Assembly (NCBI RefSeq): GCF_044377035.1
Contig: NZ_JBILJW010000001.1
Coordinates: forward strand, 62,001 to 126,000
Source: Silanimonas sp044377035
GTDB taxonomy: Bacteria > Pseudomonadota > Gammaproteobacteria > Xanthomonadales > Xanthomonadaceae
DNA: 64,000 bases
Direction of reading: 5' to 3'
The notes under the pieces were generated by a model, which saw nothing but the letters and a program-made list of their open reading frames with translations, ran no database searches and had not been told where the DNA came from. This document shows positions 17,843-25,341 of this stretch, one piece after another. Positions within the stretch are counted from its first letter, which is position 1; each line of letters begins with the position of its first letter. The position numbers and the translations under genes are program-made.

Positions 17843-17919
17843 TGGCGTCCCCGACACGATTCGAACGTGCGACCTCGCCCTTAGGAGGGGCGCGCTCTAT
17901 CCAGCTGAGCTACGGGGAC
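17843..17919 (-). tRNA. tRNA-Arg (anticodon CCT)
   Basis: A complete cloverleaf on the minus strand with acceptor stem GTCCCCG/CGGGGAC, discriminator G and an encoded CCA end. The anticodon arm reads CCCCTCCTAAGGG with CCT at the centre, resembling E. coli tRNA-Arg(CCU). The T loop is GTTCGAATC. It would read the rare AGG codon. Confidence 0.93.
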
Positions 17920-18009
17920 GGGTAGGGATGGAGTCGGAGGGCCGGTGGTGCGCCGTTCCGGGGCGCGAAGTCTACCAAGCGGCGGCCCCGGCACCGGAGG
18001 GCGGAAACG

Positions 18010-18037
18010 AAAAAAGCCGGGCAATGCCCGGCCTTTT
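18010..18037 (-). terminator. Terminator of tRNA-Ala transcript
   Basis: A perfect 7-bp stem GCCGGGC/GCCCGGC with a 3-nt loop, flanked by six A residues on one side and four T residues on the other. Read on the minus strand it lies just past tRNA-Ala and ends in a T6 tract, a standard intrinsic terminator. Confidence 0.85.
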
Positions 18038-18045
18038 CGATGCGT

Positions 18046-18121
<76 letters not shown>

Positions 18122-18205
18122 GCGCAGGGGCGGAAGTATAGGCTGCCGCCGGCAGGCTTGCCAAGCCGAGCCGCGCCATCGACGGGCGTCAAGGCGGCTC
18201 GGGCG

Positions 18206-19297
18206 TCAGCCGAGGCGCTCCAGCGCTCGGTGCATCGGGGTTTCGAGGACCTCGCGCCGCCAGCCGTGCAGGGCGGCAGGCCACTGCCCGTCGACCAGGA
18301 AACTCTCGAGGTGCCGCCGTGCGCAGACGAGCCCCTCGGGCAGGTCGAGCGCGGCTGCCCTCTCGGCCACCACCGCCTGAAGGGCCTTCAGGCGGGCCCG
18401 ATCCGCGCGCTCGTTGTCCGTGGCCAAGGGCATCGTCGCCTCGTCATCGTCCATCGGCGCGGCGAGCAGTTCGGCGATCTGGTCCTGCAGCCGCTTGGCC
18501 GAACGCGCGCTCTCGAGCACCGCGGCCAGCGCCTGCGGCGTGGACGGCGGGCGTCGGGCGAGCGTCAGGGCGACCTCGTTGTCGAGCAGCCAGCGCTTGG
18601 GCAGGTCCTTCTCCCGGGCCATCCGGTCGCGCCAGCGGAGCAGGCGCCGCAGGCGGGCCTGCGACAGCCGGTCGAACTGCGCGGCCGGGCGCATGCCCAG
18701 ATGAGGCTGCGGGTCGTCGCGGTCTTCGCGGGCGTTCTCAAGCATGCGGGCCATGTCGGCCAGCGCCCGCTCCCGATGGCCGCGGTGCTGCAGCTTCTCG
18801 TCGAGTGCGGCGACCGCGGCATGCAGGTGCCGGACATCGTCGGCGGCGTACTCGAGCTGCTGCGCGCTCAAGGGGCGGCGCAGCCAGTCGGAGCGGGTCT
18901 CGGCCTTCGGCAGTTCGACGCCTAGCAGGGTCTTCACCAGCGACTGGTACCCGACACCCGGTCCGAGGCCGGCGAAAGCCGCCGCGATCTGGGTGTCATA
19001 AAGCGTCTTCGGCAGCACGCCAAGCGCATGGCGGAAGGCGACGAGGTCTTCGCTGGCGCTGTGCATCAGCGCATCGGTGGCGCCGACGAAGGCCGCCATC
19101 GGGGCACGCATGCCCGGATCCAGCGGATCGACGAGGGCGACGCGGCCGTCGGTATCGGCCGCCTGCACCAGCGCCAGTTGCGGGAAGTAGGTGCGCTCCC
19201 GCATGAATTCGGTATCGAGGGCGAGCGGTGCGCCCGCCGAAAGGGCCGCCAGCGCCGCCTGGGCGGCGTCGGGGCGGTCGACCGCAGTGACACTCAT
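18206..19297 (-). CDS. rnd: Ribonuclease D
   Basis: 3'-5' exoribonuclease that trims the 3' ends of tRNA precursors and other stable RNAs; 363 residues (E. coli 375). The DEDD active site is visible: ALDTEFMRE (ExoI), ALMHSASEDLVAF (ExoII) and LEYAADDVRHL (ExoIII). The HRDC region follows, around RLRRLLRWRDRMAREKDLPKRWLLDN at residues ~215-245. It lies 84 bases upstream of the tRNA-Ala 5' end on the same strand, a fitting but possibly chance neighbour for a tRNA-processing enzyme. Confidence 0.94.
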   Translation of the reverse strand: MSVTAVDRPDAAQAALAALSAGAPLALDTEFMRERTYFPQLALVQAADTDGRVALVDPLDPGMRAPMAAFVGATDALMHSASEDLVAFRHALGVLPKTLYDTQIAAAFAGLGPGVGYQSLVKTLLGVELPKAETRSDWLRRPLSAQQLEYAADDVRHLHAAVAALDEKLQHRGHRERALADMARMLENAREDRDDPQPHLGMRPAAQFDRLSQARLRRLLRWRDRMAREKDLPKRWLLDNEVALTLARRPPSTPQALAAVLESARSAKRLQDQIAELLAAPMDDDEATMPLATDNERADRARLKALQAVVAERAAALDLPEGLVCARRHLESFLVDGQWPAALHGWRREVLETPMHRALERLG

Positions 19298-19376
19298 GCC
19301 TGTCCTTGCAGGGGAGGGGGGCTTAGCCTAACGTCTCCGCCGCGCGCGCCGCGCTGTCCACGACGTTGTTTCCCGC

Positions 19377-21218
19377 GTGCCTTTCCGATCGTCCGCGCCT
19401 GCCATCGCTTCCGCCCTGGCCCTGCTGCTCTGCGCCTGTGGCGGGAACGACGCCGAATCCCCCGCGCCGGCCGCGGACGTCGCGGCGGAAACGGTGGCCG
19501 CGGCGCCGGCCGAGGCTGACACCGCCGAACGCCAGCCGCTGAAGGCGCGCACGGCGTGGAAGCCCACCCCGCTGCTCGTGCCCGCCGAGGCGCGCGACGC
19601 GCTGCTGATGCAGGCCACCGAAGCCGAGCGCCAAGGCCTGTGGTACGGCAACGAACCGCTCGGCGCCCTCGATTTGTACGCCGCCCTCGCCGACGCCGAC
19701 CCGCCGATGCCGGAGGCGCAGGTCGGCCGCGACCGCATCATCGGACGCCTGCGCGAGCGCTTCGAGGCGGAGCGGATCGCAGGGAATCTCGACACCGCCG
19801 AGGAGATCGACGCGGTACTCGATGTCGTGTCGCCGGCCGATGCCGCGGGTCGTGAGGAAGCCCTGGCCGCGGCCCGTGTGGCTGCGACGGCCACCGCATC
19901 CGGCGATGCCCGCCGCGAGGCCGGGCAATGGCTGGCCCCGCGCGGCGCTAGTGCCGCAGCGGCCTACCGCGAAGCGCTGGCGGCGGTGCCCGGGTTCGCC
20001 CCGGCGTCGGCCGGCCTCGAAGGCATCGAGAAGGCCCTGCTCGATCGGGCCACGGCGTCGGTCGCGAAGGGCGAGTTCGATGCGGCGGAGGCCGATCTGC
20101 GGCGTGCCGCGCGCGTGGGGCTGGATCCCGATGCCGTGCAGGACGCTCGCGCCGCGCTGGCGCAGGCGCGGGCCGCCGCCGCCGCCGTCGCGGTGGATGA
20201 GGCCAACGAGGCCATCGATCGCCTCGACCTGCAGCGTGCGGCGACGCGCCTCGCGGATGCGCAACAGATCGATCCCCAGGCGCCCGGTCTCGATGAACTC
20301 TCCAGCCGCCTCGCCTTGGCCCGTCGCTACGGCCACTTCCGTCCCGGCCAGCGCTTCGCCGACGCCCTCGGTGGCGGCATCGACGGACCGGTGATGGTGG
20401 TGGCGCCGCACGGCGAATTCTCGATGGGCGCGGCCGATGACGAAGCGGGTGCGCGCGACAACGAGCGTCCGGCGCACGGTGTGCGTTTCGAGCGCGGCTT
20501 CGCGCTGGCAGTCCGCGAAACCAGCGTGGCGGAGTTCGCCCGCTTCGTCGCGGCCACGGGCTACCGCACCGTCGCCGAGCGACGCGGTCGTTCGACCGTC
20601 TACGACGAGCGCGGTGGCGCCATGCTGGAGTTGCGCGGCGCGCACTGGCGCCGTGGCTACCAGGGCCGCACGCCGGCCGCTCCGGACGAACCGGTGATCC
20701 ATATCGCCTTCGACGATGCCGTGGCCTATGCCGAATGGCTGTCGGTGCGCACGGGCCTGCGCTACCGGCTGCCGTCCGAGGCGGAGTTCGAGTACGCCCT
20801 TCGTGGCGGCCGGGCCACGCCCTGGGCCTGGGGGGACCGCGCGCCCACGCGCGCCGTCGCCAACCTCACCGGCGAGGGCGACCAGTCACCGCAGGGTCGG
20901 CGCTGGGGGCGGGCGATCCGCGCCTGGTCCGACGGCCACTGGGGTCCCGCCCCCGTCGGAACGTACACGTCCGAGGGCTTCGGCACGCACGACCTGATCG
21001 GCAACGTTTCGGAATGGGTCGAAGACTGCTGGCACGACAGCTACCGTCGCGCGCCGGGTGACGGCCGTGCCTGGGTGAATCCGGGCTGCGAGGAGCGCGT
21101 GGTGCGCGGTGGCAGCTGGGCCAGCACGCTGGAGCAGAGCCGTTTGGCCTTCCGCCTTCAGGTGCCCGCCGCGCTCACGTCGGCGCGCATCGGTTTCCGC
21201 GTCGCGCGTGATCTGTAG
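19377..21218 (+). CDS. FGE-fold (SUMF1-like) lipoprotein without FGE cysteines
   Basis: A 613-residue exported lipoprotein starting at GTG 19377, with lipobox LLCAC near residue 20. Residues ~60-330 are Ala-rich helices in TPR-like spacing. Residues ~345-613 form a formylglycine-generating-enzyme (sulfatase-modifying factor) fold, with GEFSMGAADDEAGARDNERP, YRLPSEAEFEYALRGG, GNVSEWVEDCW and a C-terminal GFRVARDL. The two catalytic Cys of true FGE lie in an RGGSxxC-type motif; here the segment reads RGGSWASTLEQSRLAF with no cysteine. Sulfatase activation is therefore unlikely. A binding or structural role at the envelope is inferred. A similar fold is used by EgtB and PvdO enzymes. Confidence 0.85.
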   Translation: MPFRSSAPAIASALALLLCACGGNDAESPAPAADVAAETVAAAPAEADTAERQPLKARTAWKPTPLLVPAEARDALLMQATEAERQGLWYGNEPLGALDLYAALADADPPMPEAQVGRDRIIGRLRERFEAERIAGNLDTAEEIDAVLDVVSPADAAGREEALAAARVAATATASGDARREAGQWLAPRGASAAAAYREALAAVPGFAPASAGLEGIEKALLDRATASVAKGEFDAAEADLRRAARVGLDPDAVQDARAALAQARAAAAAVAVDEANEAIDRLDLQRAATRLADAQQIDPQAPGLDELSSRLALARRYGHFRPGQRFADALGGGIDGPVMVVAPHGEFSMGAADDEAGARDNERPAHGVRFERGFALAVRETSVAEFARFVAATGYRTVAERRGRSTVYDERGGAMLELRGAHWRRGYQGRTPAAPDEPVIHIAFDDAVAYAEWLSVRTGLRYRLPSEAEFEYALRGGRATPWAWGDRAPTRAVANLTGEGDQSPQGRRWGRAIRAWSDGHWGPAPVGTYTSEGFGTHDLIGNVSEWVEDCWHDSYRRAPGDGRAWVNPGCEERVVRGGSWASTLEQSRLAFRLQVPAALTSARIGFRVARDL

Positions 21219-21237
21219 GCCCGGCGCCGCCGGGCCC
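21219..21237. terminator. Hairpin between convergent genes
   Basis: An 8-bp perfect stem GGCCCGGC/GCCGGGCC with a GCC loop starts directly after the FGE-fold lipoprotein stop and four bases before the phaR stop. It is positioned as a bidirectional terminator but lacks a clear T-tract. Confidence 0.5.
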
Positions 21238-21241
21238 CGCC

Positions 21242-21763
21242 TCAGCTGCGGACTTTCTTCGTCGGGGCCTTGGCGGCCGGCTTCGCGCGCGGCGCCTTCT
21301 TCTTCGCCGGGGCGCTGCCCAGCGTGCCGCCCTTCAGCACGCCCTGCTGGAAGTTCTTCCAGAGCTCGAGGTTGCGCTCGGCGATCTGGTTGAGCATGGC
21401 GAACGGCGAGTTGCTGATCAGACCGCCGAGCTGCTTGCGCAGCGTGTGCTGCTGTTCGAGGAAGAGCTGCAGGCTGCGTTCGATGTAGCGGCTCATGAAG
21501 CCGTGCAGCGGGTCGCCGTAGAAGCGGATCATCAGCTGCAGCGAGGCGGTCGACAGCATCGGCTGCCCCTCTTCCTCGCGCTCCGCGATGATCTGCAGGA
21601 GCACCAGGCGGGTGATGTCCTGGTCGCTGCGGGCATCACGGACCTCGAACTCCTCCCCGTCGAGCACCAGCTGGCGCACGTCCTCCAGCGTCACGTAGCT
21701 GGAGATGCGCGTGTCGTACAGACGGCGGTTCGGGTACTTCTTGAGCAGGCGCGGCGAATCCAT
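21242..21763 (-). CDS. phaR: Polyhydroxyalkanoate synthesis repressor PhaR
   Basis: DNA-binding regulator of polyhydroxyalkanoate granule genes, 173 residues. The N-terminal PHB/PHA accumulation regulator domain is unmistakable: LLKKYPNRRLYDTRISSYVTLEDVR. It is followed by the second conserved domain (LLQIIAEREEEGQPMLSTASLQ) and LQLFLEQQHTLRKQL. The tail is Lys/Ala/Pro-rich (APAKKKAPRAKPAAKAPTKK), typical of these proteins. PhaR represses phasin and binds PHA granules in relatives. No PHA synthase is in the window, so its targets lie elsewhere. Confidence 0.93.
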   Translation of the reverse strand: MDSPRLLKKYPNRRLYDTRISSYVTLEDVRQLVLDGEEFEVRDARSDQDITRLVLLQIIAEREEEGQPMLSTASLQLMIRFYGDPLHGFMSRYIERSLQLFLEQQHTLRKQLGGLISNSPFAMLNQIAERNLELWKNFQQGVLKGGTLGSAPAKKKAPRAKPAAKAPTKKVRS

Positions 21764-21902
21764 GGGGTGTCGATGGCGTTGTCCGAGGCGCCCAGAGTCG
21801 ATGCCGCGCCGCACAACGGCAAGTGAAGACTTGTCAAGGCCATTGCCGGGGGGCGGATCTGTGCGCGGTTTCTCGGCGGCCCTGGGCCGCGGCCCGGGGG
21901 TT

Positions 21903-22799
21903 TCAGGCCGAGACAGGGCGTTCCCGCGGGATCCGGGCCGGGTCGAACGCCGCCGCCGCCGCCGCGACCGTGGCCTCCGCGCCCTGCCATTCCGGCCAGG
22001 CCTCGAGCGGCTGGCCCAGCGATAGCCAGCAGCGCCGCAGCACTGCTTCCGGTGGCTGGCCGTCGATGGCCTCTGCACCCTCGGATTTCGAGAGCTTCCG
22101 GCCCTCGGCGTCGCGCCACAGCGGCAGGTGCAGGTAGGCGGGCGTCGCCACGCGGAGCGCGTGTTGCAGTGCGATCTGCCGCGGCGTCGAGTCAAGCAGG
22201 TCGGCACCGCGAACGACGTGGGTGATGCCCTGCGCGGCATCGTCGACGACGACCGCCAGCTGGTATGCCCAGAGCCCGTCGGCGCGGCGCAGCACGACAT
22301 CCCCGACGTCGCGCCGCAGATGCTGTTCGAAGCGGCCATGAACCGGATCGTCGAAACCCACGACGGCCTCGGGCACGCGCAGCCGGAAGCTGCGGGTGCG
22401 CAGCGCGTCGTCCGGGACGGCCACGCAGGCGCGGTGGATGCCGTCGCTGGCGGCGAGATCGGTGCGACTGCAGCGGCAGGCGAAGGCGAGTCCGGTGTCG
22501 AGCAGCGTGTCGAGTGCGCGCCGGTAGAGCGCGTTGCGCCGGCTCTGGAAGAGGATCTCGCCGTCGGCGTGGAGGCCGAGGCTGGCCAGCGTGGCCAACT
22601 GGGCGGCGGCGGCTCCCGGCCGCTCGCGCGGCGGGTCGAGGTCCTCGATGCGCACCAGCCAGCGGCCACCGTGGTGGCGCGCATGCAGCCAGCTGCCGAA
22701 GGCCGCGAGCACGGAACCCCAGTGCAGCGGGCCGGTCGGCGACGGCGCGAAGCGCCCGATGTAGGGCGCCGGCGGCGATGGTGGTGAAGGCTGCGTCAC
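21903..22799 (-). CDS. gluQ: Glutamyl-Q tRNA(Asp) synthetase
   Basis: Truncated glutamyl-tRNA synthetase paralogue that attaches glutamate to the queuosine base of tRNA(Asp), with no anticodon-binding domain. The GTG at 22799 gives 298 residues (E. coli 308) and begins just before YIGRFAPSPTGPLHWGS, which holds the HIGH-like motif. The frame continues 22 codons upstream to another GTG, so the start is not certain. Four-site zinc ligands are seen in FACRCSRTD and the following Cys of HRACVAV. The KMSKS-like motif is KLSKSEG. RIEDLDPPRE, typical of Glu-tRNA synthetases, is present. Confidence 0.93.
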   Translation of the reverse strand: MTQPSPPSPPAPYIGRFAPSPTGPLHWGSVLAAFGSWLHARHHGGRWLVRIEDLDPPRERPGAAAAQLATLASLGLHADGEILFQSRRNALYRRALDTLLDTGLAFACRCSRTDLAASDGIHRACVAVPDDALRTRSFRLRVPEAVVGFDDPVHGRFEQHLRRDVGDVVLRRADGLWAYQLAVVVDDAAQGITHVVRGADLLDSTPRQIALQHALRVATPAYLHLPLWRDAEGRKLSKSEGAEAIDGQPPEAVLRRCWLSLGQPLEAWPEWQGAEATVAAAAAAFDPARIPRERPVSA

Positions 22800-22838
22800 G
22801 GCGAGGGCGTGAATCGTCCGGGGATGCGTGGCTTTTCG

Positions 22839-22867
22839 CTTGAACTTTACCTTTCCAAGCCACACTA
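22839..22867 (+). promoter_or_regulatory. Possible heat-shock (sigma-32) promoter of htpX
   Basis: CTTGAA at 22839-22844 is followed after 15 bases by CCACACTA at 22860-22867. This resembles the sigma-32 pattern CTTGAA, spacer, CCCCATNT. It ends 34 bases before the htpX ATG, and htpX is heat-shock controlled in E. coli. The -10 half is an imperfect match, so a weak sigma-70 promoter on TTGAAC is equally possible. Confidence 0.35.
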
Positions 22868-22901
22868 AGCGCTCGAACCAACTTGTTCCGGTGTCCCCGC
22901 C

Positions 22902-23813
22902 ATGAAGCGTATTGCTCTATTCCTCGCCACCAACCTCGCGGTCCTGCTGGTGTTCTCCGTGGTCTGGATGATCCTCAGCACCTTCTTCGGGCTGTCCACC
23001 TTCGCGGGCGGCAAGGTGAACTACACCGGCATGCTGGTGTTCTGCGCCATCTTCGGCTTCGGCGGCGCCTTCGTGTCGCTGTTCCTGTCGAAGTGGATGG
23101 CGAAGCGCTCCACCGGCATGCGCGTGATCGACCAGCCGCGCAACGAGATCGAGCAGTGGCTGTACTCGACGGTGAAGCGCCAGGCCGAGAAGGCCGGCAT
23201 CGGCATGCCGGAAGTCGGCATCTACGAGGCGCCCGAGATCAATGCCTTCGCCACCGGTGCGTCGCGCAACAGCAGCCTCGTCGCGGTGTCGACCGGCCTG
23301 CTCCGCGCCATGAGCCGCGACGAGGCGGAAGCCGTCCTCGCCCATGAGGTCAGTCACGTCGCCAACGGCGACATGGTGACGCTCACGCTGATCCAGGGCG
23401 TGGTGAACACCTTCGTGATGTTCCTCGCCCGCATCATCGGCAACATCATCGACCGCGTCGTGTTCAAGAACGAGGACGGCCCGGGCATCGGCTACTTCGT
23501 CACCGTGATGGTGCTCGAGATCGTCTTCGGCATCCTCGCCTCGACCATCGTCATGGCCTTCTCGCGCTGGCGCGAGTTCCGTGCCGACGCCGGCGGTGCC
23601 GACCTCGCCGGCCGCGAGAAGATGATCGCGGCGCTCGAGCGCCTCGCCCACAGCTACGGCCAGAGCACCCTGCCTTCGGAAGTCCGCGCGTTCGGCATCT
23701 CCGGCGGCGTCGCCGGAGGCTTCAAGAAGCTGTTCATGAGCCACCCGCCGCTGGCCGAGCGCATCCAGGCGCTGCGCGAGTACACCCCGCGCCGCCTTCC
23801 GACGGTGGCCTGA
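22902..23813 (+). CDS. htpX: Membrane zinc protease HtpX
   Basis: Integral inner-membrane metalloprotease of family M48 that degrades misfolded membrane proteins alongside FtsH. The 303-residue protein opens with two transmembrane helices (residues 4-26 and ~38-60). MRVIDQPRNEIEQWLYSTV and the TGLLRAMSRDEAEAVLAHEVSHVANGD region follow. The zinc site is HEVSH (near residue 149) with a downstream glutamate in REFRADAGGADLAG. Two further helices lie between. It ends with PLAERIQALREY. The stop codon abuts, without a gap, the stop of the convergent cyclase gene. Confidence 0.96.
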   Translation: MKRIALFLATNLAVLLVFSVVWMILSTFFGLSTFAGGKVNYTGMLVFCAIFGFGGAFVSLFLSKWMAKRSTGMRVIDQPRNEIEQWLYSTVKRQAEKAGIGMPEVGIYEAPEINAFATGASRNSSLVAVSTGLLRAMSRDEAEAVLAHEVSHVANGDMVTLTLIQGVVNTFVMFLARIIGNIIDRVVFKNEDGPGIGYFVTVMVLEIVFGILASTIVMAFSRWREFRADAGGADLAGREKMIAALERLAHSYGQSTLPSEVRAFGISGGVAGGFKKLFMSHPPLAERIQALREYTPRRLPTVA

Positions 23814-23822
23814 TCAGGCCAC
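23805..23822. repeat. 18-bp perfect palindrome across two stop codons
   Basis: GTGGCCTGATCAGGCCAC reads identically on both strands. It contains the last two sense codons and the TGA of both htpX (plus strand) and the MASE1-GGDEF gene (minus strand), each ending in Val-Ala-stop. There is no untranslated space between the genes. It could form a hairpin in either transcript. Confidence 0.7.
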
Positions 23823-25223
23823 TACGAGGCGGCCGCGACCGTCCCGTTTCGCCTTCATCAGCGCGTCGTCAGCGCGCTGCAGCAGGCTGGCGTAGGTGTC
23901 GCCGTCCACCAGGGTGGCGAGGCCGATGCTCGCGGCCAGCGGCAGGGTCGGCGTGCTCGCCAAGCCGAGCGTGGTGAGCAGCATGCGAGCGCGCGCCTCC
24001 GCGACCTCGACGGTGGCTCCGGGCAGGCAGGCGGCGAATTCATCGCCGCCCAGCCGTCCCAGCAGGTCCTCCGCCCGCAGTTGCTCGCGGCACAGCGCCG
24101 CGAATCGGCGGAGGGCTTCGTCGCCGGCGCCGTGGCCATGACCATCGTTGATGCGCTTGAGGTGGTCGAGATCGAGCATCAGGACGGTCAGGGGCTGGCC
24201 GAGGCGCTGGGCCTCGCCGATCGCCCGCGTGACGATGGCGGCGAAGTGCGCACGGCTCGCGGCGGCCGTCAGCGGGTCGGTGCTGAGCAGGGCCTTCAGG
24301 CGCTGGTTGTCGTCGCGGAGTCCGAGGAAAGACAGCGCCGAGTACGCCGTCAGCGAGAGCGCGATCAGTGCGAACTGCAGCTTCAGCGCATGCTGGCCGA
24401 GGCCGAGGCTGGCCACGAGTACGGCGATGGCGACGGCCGCACAGGCCAGCGCACCGAGGGCCTGCCGCGGAGTCTGGGTGTGGCTGATCCACTGCTGCAC
24501 GACCAGTGCGAAGAAAACGGTGAACACGATGGCGTCGTCATCGGGCCAGACAGCCGCGGCGGCGAGCGTGCCGGCGATGAGGCCGATAAGGATTGTGAGC
24601 TTCGGCCACAGCGGCGGCGGTGCGCTGGCCGCGGCCTCCGGTGCGACACGTTGGCGCACGACTTCGACCAGCAGCGGGCCGAGGGCCAGAAGCCCGGTGT
24701 AGTCGCCGATCAGCCAGGGCACCACCGACCAGCGCAGGTCGATGCTTTCCGCCATCCCCGCGCCCACCAGCGCAGCACTCCCGCCCAGCGCCGACGCCGC
24801 ACAGGCGGCCACGCCGCCGCCCAGCAGGACGAACAGCGTGGTCGGCCCGAAACGCCCCAGCGGGTCGCGTTTCGCGACGCGCTGCAGGGCGACGGCCAGC
24901 AGGGCCATCGGCACGGTGTGGGCGAGGGCGAAACCGAATCCCCCCACCAGAACGCTGGCGGTCGTCCACTCGAGGCCGAGCCGCTCCAAGGTGTAGGCGT
25001 GGCCGAGGAGGGCGGCGATGAGCACCGGCGGGATGCCGCGGATGCCGAACAGCACCAGCGCGGCGAAGGTCACCGCCGTCGGCGGAAACCAGAGGCTGGC
25101 GAACGGCGCGTACTCGAGCAGGCGGGCGGCCGCGAAGGCCGCCAGCCAAAGCGGGACGGTCGCCCACAGCCATGCCCGCCGCCCATGGCGGATCGGGAAA
25201 GTACGGGGCAGGGCGGCATCCAA
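23814..25223 (-). CDS. MASE1 diguanylate cyclase
   Basis: Membrane-bound enzyme making c-di-GMP from two GTP, 469 residues. Residues ~15-300 hold about eight transmembrane helices of the MASE1 sensor type (SLWFPPTAVTFAALVLFG is characteristic). Residues ~305-465 form the GGDEF domain: LSTDPLTAAASRAHF, LMLDLDHLKRINDGHGHGAGDEAL, and an intact GGDEF active site. RAED five residues before it is a product-inhibition I-site (RxxD). The cyclase should thus be active and feedback-inhibited. The sensed signal is unknown. The PilZ protein encoded at 6689-8320 is a possible effector in the same window. Confidence 0.92.
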   Translation of the reverse strand: MDAALPRTFPIRHGRRAWLWATVPLWLAAFAAARLLEYAPFASLWFPPTAVTFAALVLFGIRGIPPVLIAALLGHAYTLERLGLEWTTASVLVGGFGFALAHTVPMALLAVALQRVAKRDPLGRFGPTTLFVLLGGGVAACAASALGGSAALVGAGMAESIDLRWSVVPWLIGDYTGLLALGPLLVEVVRQRVAPEAAASAPPPLWPKLTILIGLIAGTLAAAAVWPDDDAIVFTVFFALVVQQWISHTQTPRQALGALACAAVAIAVLVASLGLGQHALKLQFALIALSLTAYSALSFLGLRDDNQRLKALLSTDPLTAAASRAHFAAIVTRAIGEAQRLGQPLTVLMLDLDHLKRINDGHGHGAGDEALRRFAALCREQLRAEDLLGRLGGDEFAACLPGATVEVAEARARMLLTTLGLASTPTLPLAASIGLATLVDGDTYASLLQRADDALMKAKRDGRGRLVVA

Positions 25224-25341
25224 GGGGCGATTGCCTGGTCAAGGGAAGACCCGAGTCTAGGGGTGCCGCGCCCCGTGATTCGTGCCTTGCGGCGCAGCTG
25301 CGTACACCCATTCGTAAACTGATGAAAACTCTGGAGTCGTG

